A stretch of DNA of 64,000 bases from positions 5,394,001 through 5,458,000 of the forward strand of contig NC_060025.1 in assembly GCF_021134715.1 (NCBI RefSeq), read 5' to 3'. The stretch comes from Daphnia pulex (lineage: Eukaryota; Arthropoda; Branchiopoda; Diplostraca; Daphniidae). Of this stretch, positions 34,740 to 48,974 are shown piece after piece. A program made the translations under genes and the position numbers. How positions within the stretch are numbered: position 1 is the first letter of the stretch; every line of letters starts with the position of its first letter. The notes beneath the pieces are model-generated. The model saw nothing but the letters and a program-made list of their open reading frames with translations, was not told the DNA's origin and did not search any database.

Positions 34740-35270
34740 CAAAAGCTTAACTGGGAGAACCGTTTCCAAAAAGCTCCAAGAGATGCATCGACGTTTATTT
34801 CTCTTGGTGGAACTGATTTTAAAATCATAGAACCATCAGATTTTGACCCTAAATGGGGGTCTCACAAATTCAATGGTCCTGGCTTGCGATATGATGTTGA
34901 AATTCATACCCACATATTGTTTGGGCTCACGGAGGTGTTCTGAGCGGCGAATGGCCAGACCTTCGCCTTGGAATGCAATTGTTGAAGACCTTTAACCACG
35001 AGAGAAATTTATAACCGATCGGCGATACAATGAACAGCGTTATTTTGATCTGCCCAACGGACATGCAGATCAGCAAAAATAACAAATATTGGCGAGGCAT
35101 GAGACTGTAAATCGCCAAATGAAACAGTTTTGTTGCGTTTATTATAGATTTTTTCATGCTTTATATTCACACCATCGTTTTTTTCATGCTTCAACTTATA
35201 AAATAAATAAATCGCCAATTCTGATTTTTCTGCTGTAAATTTTCTGTGTTTTCGGAAAAATATTGTTGCT
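34740..35270 (+). pseudogene. DDE transposase relic (IS5/Harbinger-like fold)
   Basis: Plus-strand blocks: RDASTFISLGGTDFKIIEPS (first catalytic Asp, about 34785-34835), DPKWGSHKFNGPGLRYDVEI, IVWAHGGVLSGEWPDLRLGM (about 34915-34975, after a frameshift), FITDRRYNEQRYFDLPNGHA (second Asp, about 35005-35060) and ARHETVNRQMKQF (Glu, about 35090-35125). The order GTDF - SHKF-GPG-RY - IVW-NG - GDxxY - RHETVNR is that of a widespread DDE_Tnp_4-like group. A stop after HADQQK and one or more frameshifts inactivate it. Confidence 0.6.
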
Positions 35271-35279
35271 TTCATATTA

Positions 35280-36800
35280 GTTTATAACTTAATGAACACC
35301 GTAGCTCCCTGAAAAACTAGGATTGATTTCCGATCAGCTGATAATTGAGCCACACTGCCGACGTGTGAAATCTACTATTAGAAAGTATAAACATTGAATC
35401 AAATTTATACAAGACGAATAAAACTAAGTGTGATTTTTCGTTGGAACAATCTTCAATAAATTTTAAAACCTGATCCATGTTTGTCACATTATTTGCTACT
35501 GATTTTGTCTAATTGGCTTACATTTTAGGAGGCTCGAGTGAAGAATTCTCGTTCGTAGGAGACCTCCATGGCTTGTTCTTGGTAATCGGTGTCTCCACTT
35601 ACGAGGTGTTTCCAAAGCGTTGGTGTGTGACTGGACTTCTACGTGTCCGCTACTATCAGGGCATCTGGCTTTCCATACAGTAAGAGTTTGACTGATACGG
35701 TATAGTTTGCTTTTTTTTATTTGGTTGGCGATATGTGCGCGAGCGTTACCCATAATCGATATAAAGATAGTCCAGAAGTTATGTACAAATCACCGCTGCT
35801 CTAATAGTCAGACGGAGAGCCCTACTTTTACTGCCTGCACCGACAGCCACAGTCCGCTCCGCAACAACGTCCCTTACGCAATTAACTTGTCGGAACAGTT
35901 ACTACCCTGCAATCACACTCGTAAAGGATCTGACACGATCTTTTTGCTTCCTAAATTCTAACTGACTGATCTTTTTCCTTTCTCCATCACTTGTACCCGT
36001 TCAATGATGAAACGTTTCAAATCCTCCGGTCAACGCTGTAATTGAGAATTTCAGAAGAGCAAATGAAAGAATTAGAACCAGAAAATGGGGAAAAATTAGA
36101 TAACGAGTGCTCTGAAAGTTATGCAGTTGTTATTTGGAGTTCTCCCAAGATTTTTGAGAATGACTATAATTGTGTTCAAGGGTCTGTTTATTGTTGCACA
36201 TATTGGTGTTTACAACGTTTTATGATGACATTTCTATCTTGCATATTGACTAGGTCTGTCTTGGACGTCAATGGTATGGAGTCTTTGGTATAATAAGCGT
36301 TAGACACATTTTCTTGTTGCTTTCATATTACTTTTCGCTGCATGTGTGTTGACTAGCTCTCTGCTTCATTGAGATTTCTTTTTGACGTAAGTGGTATGAA
36401 GTCACTGGTATGGAGTCTCTAGTAAGATCACTGTCGGACATGTTTACTTGTTGCGTGAATCTAACTTTTACCTCTTTATGTGTGTTGACTAGGTCTCTGC
36501 TTCATTTGGATTTCTTTTGATGGCAATGGCCCAAGTTCTGCAAGTACCATGTATAATTACTTCTGACTATTTTAATCAGGTATTCCAGTTGCCTGGTTTA
36601 CATCTTTCATAGTTAGCATGTTGTTTGCAACGTCTTGCATACAGCACAGACACACTCTTTGCGAAATTAGGCAAATTAACGCGTCTGTCTCAACTACACA
36701 TCCGATCATAAAAAGTAATTCTTATGAAACGGACAATAACTGTTGAAATTGTTGGTAGCTTTCACTTGTTTTTATTCACTTTACCCTTATAGTAGGAAAT
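35280..36800. other. No recognisable gene
   Basis: Several short ORFs occur but none has a recognisable domain. Between 36240 and 36520 the phrase GTGTTGACTAGGTCT(C)TG and GGTATGGAGTCT recur two or three times, suggesting diverged local repeats. Confidence 0.4.
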
Positions 36801-36801
36801 C

Positions 36802-37585
36802 TCACCGCTGATTTTTTTTTGTTTGGAGTTTGTTTATTTTGGTGCGAATGTCATTTTCAGATGGCAGGCAAAATTCGTTCGGATATCGCGACTCCAAAAT
36901 GTCAAGCATTTGCGCAGGACTCTTTTTGTTCTTCTTGTCGGCTTCTCCGCAATTGTAGAGGCTTTTAATGTCACTCTGATAATCTTCCACGTACTTTGTA
37001 CCGTACATTTGACCTACTTTTGGTCTCTTTCCCCAGCAACAACGGAATACAGGATCGAGATAATCTTCTTGAGTCGTGATATAGGAATCTGTAGAAACAT
37101 CCGCGCTATCTGATATTGAGCGAAAGACAATATCACCAGCATCTTGTAACTTTAATGCTCTTTTCATAGCATAAGTTTTCATGTCTTTATGACGATTTAG
37201 GAAGTCGACAGTGTTAACCGCAGATGAAATAGTTTTTTTTTTTCCATTTCGCTGATCTTTTTGCAAGGGCGTTGTCAGTGAAGACAGTTTTACCGATTAC
37301 TTTTCCTTCAACTTTTTGGGGTTCTACGGGGGGATTTAGTTCTGTTCCTTCAGCTTCAACATCGCTGTCGTCTGAAATAGATTGATCCGTGTCGTCTATT
37401 GATTCTGCGTTATCCAGTTCTGTGATGGGTAAAGATTCCTCTTCTGCTAGCGTTATGTCTTCGTCGGAGTGGTCGTCGAAGGCAGTTTGCTGTACTGTGG
37501 TACATTTGCGTTTCGATGGAAGTACACAGACAAATTGCCTTGTCCTTGATCTGTAATTAGAAAACACAGTTATGTAAGAAAACAA
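36802..37585 (-). CDS. Unrecognised two-block ORF, probably transposon-derived
   Basis: ORF 37585-37214 has a long acidic stretch (runs of Asp/Glu/Ser) and ends in a Lys-rich segment. ORF 37266-36802, in another frame overlapping its end, has a compact domain ending KKSPAQMLDILESRYPNEF and then LPSENDIRTKINKLQTKK. An acidic linker followed by a small basic helix-rich module (residues about 110-150 of the second block) resembles N-terminal parts of large transposon proteins. No catalytic motif is visible. The frame change at about 37240 lies in a run of T (A on the coding strand) and could be a real frameshift or a sequencing error. Confidence 0.4.
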
Positions 37586-38090
37586 TTTTCTGAGTGAGTG
37601 ACAACAAGGGGAGGAATGTTGTAAAGTATGTTATGCTGACTGGGAAAACTTTACCCGAGTGTTGAAAGATGCGCAAGAAAATTTAGGAAGGCTGCTAAAG
37701 TTTTCGTGCATGGTTTGTGTTGAAATAGGATGTTCAGTTACATTATCCTGAAAGCAACATAGCACATCGTTTGCTCTACCAACATATTTCTTTAGTTGCA
37801 CATCTAGCACAGAAAATTAAACTTCAATTTTTTGCAGCCTTTCTCTGTTCAGCGTGACAGTGCAGTTATGCAATCCGCCATTCGCTTTGAGATTAACAAC
37901 AATTAACTTGAGCAGGAGAGACGCAATTGTGACCTTTCAGACAAAATAATGTTATTAGGTTTCAGAATTAGGCCGCACATTACGTAATTACCTTCTTTAC
38001 ACCATGATATTATACGTTGCATAGAACTTCCTGAAAAACAACGAATTTTCAATGGATGGACCAAAAAAACCAATAAGTTTCATAATAATG
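37586..38090. other. No recognisable gene
   Basis: No ORF of note and no repeat structure seen. Confidence 0.4.
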
Positions 38091-38922
38091 TAGGGGAGAC
38101 CGGACCCATGTTGGACACCATCCATGTTGGAAAGGGAAAATAGTAAGAAACAATCTAAAATCTTAATTTTTACTACAATATTATCTTAGAAATAAATCTA
38201 CTTCTTACAAAGTTTGATTGATCTCAGACAAAAACTACCAGAGCTATTGAAGTAAGAAAAAAACACTACAATAATTTGCAAATTTGTTCTCCGCTTTTAC
38301 TCTTATTAGACAAAAAAAAACTTTAAGACTAAAATGTTTATACCATTGCATAGATAATTCAATCGCCTCTAATACTGTAAAAAAATTATTCCGTACGGTT
38401 GAGACGTACCATTTATTTCAACGATGGTAGTAGTTTGAAGTCACTTTGGAAAAATACGTGGGGTCATATTTTGCCATTAGAGGGTATCTATAAATTTTTG
38501 TCTGTTGTTGCCTTGGGCAAACTTCGTCCCTCCAATATACAAGGCCTACCTTAAATTTGAATTCCTTTCCCTATAAGCAAACTTTCACATTTTTCCACTT
38601 ATAGTCTCTAAACTTTCAACATGACATCATCATGTAACTCCCTACTTTTTTTATTTAAAAAAATATACTTGATTTTTTCCCCTTTTTTAGACCCTGTCTA
38701 ACCTGGTACAGGCGGCTGACTTATTTTACCCCAGCCAGAACATGGAAAAATTGAAATCGCTGTATTTTTTTTTTAAATTTTGAAGCTATAAATACAAAAA
38801 ATTCAAGGGGGTGTGGGTAACAATTTCGCGTATTTTTTGGGAAAAATATTCAATTTTGCGTAAGGGGATGGAAGATTTGGGGTAAAAACCGGGACTGTCC
38901 AAGATGGGTCCGGTCTCCTCTA
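38091..38922. mobile_element. 832-bp non-autonomous TIR transposon (MITE)
   Basis: The left end TAGGGGAGACCGGACCCATG (continuing TTGGACA, to 38117) is matched by the complement of the right end (38896-38922) with two mismatches in 27 bases. The terminal TA on each side may be the target duplication. There is no coding region; the interior is AT-rich with poly-A/T runs. Confidence 0.8.
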
Positions 38923-40538
38923 TGTATGATAACAAACGGTTCAATCGTTGTTTGCGTCAATGTTTTTGAGTACCCACAAGATCTTGAAACTATATCACTG
39001 TAGGAAGAAAATTTGTCTCTTGCAGTATCAGCATTTAACCACCCATACTTCTCAAAAGATTACAAACATATATTTTTTCTTAACTTATTCGTCGCATCGA
39101 TGAGTGGGATTTTGATTTGATAGACGGAAAAATGTTTCTGGTACCTTTCATGAAAACCAGAAGAATAATAATCCAATGAGGTTGAAAGTCAACAAACTTA
39201 CGTCACTGCCAATGTTGGAAATGAAATCCTCTTCAACGGCCAAACACGATCCGGCCGTATTATCGCTCTCCCAGCTTATTTGCGAGAGTACGATCTTCGG
39301 TGTCCCCGTTCTCCCCTATGTTAACTTAAGATATTGGGAATGGGCTGGGTCTAGTAACTAGCGTACGATAAACTATCTGTACCACTCTTAATCGTCATAA
39401 TACAACCAAGGGATGCAAATACAGGAAGATACCATAAAGAAAAGCCCTTTCAATTTTCGAACAACACCGTATGAGGCGCTACACTCCAAACAATGAGAGC
39501 AACCAATCAAGCAGCTGACAAGCTAAAACACAGGCTTTGCCAAATCAAATATTTAAACTTAAGCAAATAAAACTAAATTATATTTTTTCTTTCCTAAACA
39601 GAAATAATGGATCTCCCAAGAAAATTAGTCACCCGAAGAAATCAGAGGACACATCACACAGTGGATAAACGATCAAAGAATATAGAAAGGTGACAGCGGA
39701 TCTTACCATCCACAACCTGGTGCTGGGAGCTGAATCTAACGTAAAATAAATTTTGCAGCAAATTCACTAGGCTCTCTTCAGGGGTTACACGAGAAACCAC
39801 AGGTGCAACCCCCAAAAAAACCATTTGAAGTTGAATCAAACTACCAAATCGAGATAGAAGAAGAGGTAGGCGATGCACTCATCATCATAAAATACAAAAC
39901 AGACAAATACAAAAACATCCTGGCAAATGTAGAAAGAAAACGACAAGAACAAACGTTTCTGCTGATATTTGGCACTCAACAAAGATCGAGCGCCAGATGC
40001 TGCAACAGATCAAGAAAGGAATTGATCGCCAACAAATTACAAGATCAACGAGACCTATTCCAAACGGCTGATTGCTGTTATTGCAGCAGGAGCTGCCGCA
40101 ACCCAACTCCAGTCCCAGCTTCCTCAACAAAACTGTCAAAACGCTAAATTAAATTCTAAGTGGATGTACTGGAACGGACAACTTTCAGGGAAATAATTCA
40201 ACGTTTCTGTCCACGAATCTACAATTCTTGCGGAGCAAAAATTTGACTACCAAAAAGATTATTTGAAATATGAAGCTTAGCTGTGCGTCGAGAATCTGGA
40301 GGAGTACTACACCGTAGCAGAAAACCTCCTAAAAGTCATGTTTGGAAAGCCAGACGTCCTAATAGAAGCACACACACATAAGCTGATACACTCCAGCCAG
40401 TGAGAGATATGGCCGACACCACAGCACTCAGGTGCTTCCAGCTAATTATCCACTCGCACATCAACGCTTGGAGACGCTTAGAGTTATTATATTGAAGTAA
40501 GACACCGGTACGTTGCTGAACCTGATTGAGGAGGTGAC
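38923..40538. other. No recognisable gene
   Basis: Plus-strand sequence from about 39600 to 40400 is unusually A-rich and purine-biased and has blocks that read as helical, glutamine/lysine-rich protein in shifting frames (for example WHSTKIERQMLQQIKKGID near 39970 and YTVAENLLKVMFGKPDVL near 40310). I suspect a decayed retroelement ORF but cannot assign it. Confidence 0.35.
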
Positions 40539-40860
40539 GAACTTTCTACAAATGTGTCCTTCCCCTGATATAGTGTAGTGTAGCTTAGTATAGTTACATA
40601 TAGGAACTATATGATTGGATTGGATTGGACTCCGGCCGTTTTGGATAATTTTGTCACGTTCATCTCTTCATCTATATTTGGCGGAGTGTTCCAGAACGAA
40701 TTCACGTCAAGTCATGCCTTGCATTGGCAAGATCATTCGTTTTATACTGAAGGCGCTCGGCCGCTCGCCGACAAGAAATGTTTGTCAGAGACACTGCCCT
40801 GATGCGCGCCGGACAGCGCATTGTCATATATCAGGGGAAGGACACATTTGTAGAAAGTTC
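40539..40860. repeat. Inverted repeat, 33-bp perfect arms, 256-bp loop
   Basis: GAACTTTCTACAAATGTGTC... (40539-40571) is exactly repeated in reverse complement at 40828-40860. Just outside or inside each arm lie TAGTGTAGTG- or CACTACACTA-type words. The loop contains a GC-richer segment (40740-40820). Confidence 0.9.
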
Positions 40861-40864
40861 CGTT

Positions 40865-41070
40865 TTAACTATACTATACTATACTATACTACACCATACA
40901 CTACACTATATCAGGAGTCAGAAAATTTGAAAAAACCCGGTTTCACTACACTATGCTACACTACACTACGCCAAACACTACACTATATGGGAGACCAGGC
41001 AAGTGTAATCGGGATTTTACCATACTACACCACACTACACTACGCCATCCACCATCACTACACTACACGT
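40865..41070 (+). repeat. ACTAC/ACTAT minisatellite-like tract
   Basis: Repeated 5-base words (CTATA, CTACA, CACTA) form three clusters, at 40868-40910, 40945-40990 and 41020-41070, interrupted by CCCGG-containing and GGGAGACCAGG spacers. The 155-codon open frame across it is a by-product of the repeat. Confidence 0.75.
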
Positions 41071-41292
41071 TGGCTGGTGTAGGAGCATCCCCTATGTAGT
41101 TACACATACGCTCACTAGGTGGCGCCACGGTATTTCCAAGTCAGCCAGGGGTAGTGAGCCAAACGGCGCGTCATAGTATCATGACGATAGAAATATAACG
41201 GGAAAGGGGTTTCGTTTCGTCGAGACCCAGGCCCCAGCTGACAGGTGCTTGCGATACATTCAAGATTTGAGTTACATAATGTGAACATGAAC

Positions 41293-41763
41293 ATGGCGTC
41301 GGTTAGTAAAATTCGCTTTTTGGTTTTAGTTAATATTTTCTACCCCGTGTTTGTGTCGTCCGTTTGGGTTAAGAATGTAAAAAGCGTTGTACAGTGTTCC
41401 AATAAAGACGATACTATATCCGCCGAAATCTACGCGATTGAATCATCAAGTTTCATATTAAGAATGTGCGGGTGCAATGGGTACGACATTATCCCAAAAA
41501 ATTTCCGACAAGTAACTGTGGCACACAAATCGTGTGAATTCCCTGTGATTCGTATTGAAATTAATCGGAATACATCTGAACTTAATTGTGTTTTGTCTAA
41601 ACCTATTGATATCGATCTTTTTCGCTATAACGGACTAATACTTTGTCCTAGCGAAAACAAAACTTGGGACACCGCTGTGGTTTTAAAATCGACGTTAAGG
41701 TATTATTCAATTCATCACTTGCCGCTGTTGTACACAGAAATTCAAAATTGTCTGTCAAATTAA
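41293..41763 (+). CDS. Putative small secreted protein, unknown family
   Basis: From the second of two close ATGs (41287 or 41293) the frame encodes MASVSKIRFLVLVNIFYPVF, a basic start plus hydrophobic core typical of a signal peptide, followed by about 130 residues with seven cysteines and Asn-x-Ser/Thr sites but no further membrane segment. It is a single exon. AATAAA at 41852, about 90 bases after the stop, is a plausible polyadenylation signal. Upstream sequence to 41090 is unique and GC-richer, consistent with a promoter. It lies just upstream of the CNNM gene on the same strand, so it might instead contain CNNM's missing 5' exon; no good splice donor supports that. No family recognised. 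Confidence 0.5.
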   Translation: MASVSKIRFLVLVNIFYPVFVSSVWVKNVKSVVQCSNKDDTISAEIYAIESSSFILRMCGCNGYDIIPKNFRQVTVAHKSCEFPVIRIEINRNTSELNCVLSKPIDIDLFRYNGLILCPSENKTWDTAVVLKSTLRYYSIHHLPLLYTEIQNCLSN

Positions 41764-42490
41764 TATTTTAAAGTTATTTCAACTGTATTTTTTTCACCAT
41801 GAAGTAATTAGTTCTAGATTTCTGAAACGTAAAAATGACAAGTAGGCCTATAATAAAGAATAATGTAATAAGTGTCTTGATTGTCGTTTTAATGGCCTAT
41901 TTTGTTTTTGCTGGATATGCGATTATGCGGGTTACGATACACAAAAACATTTAATGCTTGGCCGAGCAAGGTTTCACCGCTGATATAAATAACGTATTCC
42001 GTATTCCGTATTTCTATATTAAACGCTTATTAGTAGAGAAATTTCATTTTTCGTCAATGCATGTACCGGTAACGAATTTCTTTACCTACATAGCAAATTA
42101 GTCGGGAATTCGTAAGGCTGAGTAGCCTATATTGTTACATAACTCAGTGATAAGAATGTTAGAATAGTTTTTTTTAAACAAGTTAAATTATAAGTATATT
42201 TCTTTGCAAACCTATTGCTTGGGTAACCTTGTGTTGCCGAGGAATTCAATCATCAACTCGTCAACAATATTCTTTTCATCGGAAGAACTACTCTCTAAAT
42301 TGTGACTTTCTTGTTCCGATGATGATTGTGCTTGGCGTGAATGTGATGTGAGAGTTGCTTAGCAAATAGAACCATTTCAATTACAAAACAAGTTGAAAAC
42401 AAAAATGTTTCAATAGGACAAACTTGCTGCTGACTCAACACAAGATCTTGGTCATCTTGTTAATGCTTATTCTTGAAATCGGCTTCGCAG

Positions 42491-47018
<4,528 letters not shown>

Positions 47019-47780
47019 TTCCTTGGATAATTCGATTTAGTGAAATATTTGATGAAAACTGGGAAAACAGTTGAACAAATAGTTCGTCTACAACCGCTGG
47101 CGCGCTCAAATATTAGTGAAATTGTCGGAGAACGATTAATGTGGATGCATCCTATAAATGTGGTACCACTTCTTGACATTCCCGTTGATAAAATAATAAT
47201 GTAGAAAAGGGAAGGTGCAAGACGATGCGCACTACTATGGTTTGTTGTTTTATCAATCTAAATTTGTTTTAGTAGTGATTGAAAATCTAGAACTTTCATT
47301 GTCAACACATTCACACAGTCGATTTTTTTATTGGTTATTAAAAATAAACCACAAACATATGTATTCCTTTAATGTACTGTAATTGCGTAACATAAATCGT
47401 GTGTGGAAATGTAGGAAACCAGTTATGTGAGGTGAAACAAAGTAACCTATTTCGTACTTTTTTTAATTAACAAAATTTCGCGGGTTTTCTGATCAAATCG
47501 GGGGAGGAGCATAAAAATCGACACTAGCGACACCACATTGAAAACGAAGAACTATCAACCTGCTTCTTCTGCTTCTTGCATGAGTTGCATCTCGACTCGA
47601 GATTCTCGAGTAAGAATCCAACTTCTGTCGTGTGTCCTTGATTAGTTGATTTTAATTGTGTTGGGGGAAAAGCGTTTAGTAACTTTGGAGGTTTTCAAGA
47701 GTCGGATACAACAGAGCAACTCTTTCATCAAAGCCAAGTACAAGTAGCATTTTCCACAGTAATTGAAAAATCGTTAGAAA

Positions 47781-48661
47781 ATGACAACTGCTTCGCGACC
47801 AACATTTGCCCCTGCTACTGGAGGACAAGGCAGGGGAGAAACGTCTCTCAGTTCTATGAGTAAGCAATATTCGAGTCGAGATCTTGCATCACATACTAAA
47901 CTAAAATACAGGTAAAATTTAAATTTAATTCAAAAATTCTGACATTCTAATTTTATTTCTTTTGATAGGGATATTGGTCAGGGATCATCAGAGGAAATTC
48001 GCAACAAGGATCTAAAAAGAGATCTAGAAGAACGGGAAAAATCTCATAAGGAAAAAGGAGATCGCAAAGACAGAGATAGGGCTGTTAAATCAGCTTCGTC
48101 AGTATCTTCCCAGTAAGTCTGAAAAACATTTAACTTTTTTTCCCTATCTCTACAAACTATTTCAGTTATGGGATTAAAGAATGTGTTAACACTTTGCAGG
48201 AAGAAATTACGTGTTGATCCTAGTAGCTTGGATGCAGATGATCCCATTGAAGACGAAAGTGATGACAGTGTTGATGAAGAAGATGAAGATGACACTGCTG
48301 AATTAATGGCAGAGCTTCAGAGAATAAAGGGTGAACGAGCATCTGAATTGGCCAAAAAGGTATTATCATTGACTTAGATGCTCTTGTTTGTCAAATACAC
48401 AAATTGCTTGTTTTTCAGGAAATGGAACAGAGACAAGAAGAGGAACGTATCAGAATGGAAAATATTTTAAGCGGAAATCCATTGTTAAATTACGCTGGGA
48501 AACCTCAGAAATCTGACTTGCGTGTCAAACGACGATGGGATGACGATGTTGTCTTCAAAAATTGTTCCCGTGCTGAGCCGGAAAGGAAAGAAATCACTTT
48601 TATTAATGATTCACTTCGGTCTGAATTTCATAAGAAATTCATGGACAAGTATATTAAATAA
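47781..48661 (+). CDS. CWC15: CWC15 spliceosome-associated protein
   Basis: CWC15 is a small, largely disordered component of the Prp19-associated/activated spliceosome. Exons 47781-47911, 47969-48112, 48200-48359 and 48419-48661 join in frame to 225 residues, close to the 229 of human CWC15. The start [15 protein letters not shown], the segment [13 protein letters not shown], the acidic centre, the helix [15 protein letters not shown] and the C-terminal block [11 protein letters not shown], then [12 protein letters not shown] and [13 protein letters not shown] are hallmarks of the family. Introns are 57-87 bases. It is convergent with RAD17, whose stop codon is 314 bases away. The ATG at 47781 is the first in frame and begins the conserved N-terminus. 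Confidence 0.95.
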
Positions 48662-48974
48662 TTTTTTATGTTCCATGCATTTGATTAAATACATTTCCTG
48701 TCTTAATTACTAAGTTTATTTGTAAAATTTTTTTTTGTGGCTGATTCGTTAATCGTCTGTAAAGGACTAAAGACACTTTAATTCAGTATACCAATTTTTC
48801 CTTTAAAAAGTTTTCTTATTCATTCATTGGCATACTTACAATATAAGAAAATATTTTTAAATTATTTATTCCTCTTTGTTCATCAAATAGAATTTTATAA
48901 TTCTAAATATTAGAAATTGTTGACATTACAATAAAAAAAAACCTCGATCTCTTTATTATCGCGACGTGACGACT

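Noticed and set aside
39803..40147. Possible retroelement envelope or gag protein
   Set aside because: A few helical blocks in shifting frames only; no diagnostic motif could be confirmed.
40615..41082. 155-codon open frame across the ACTAC tract
   Set aside because: The frame is kept open by the 5-base repeat; the translation is repetitive (TTLH/YYT) and has no domain.
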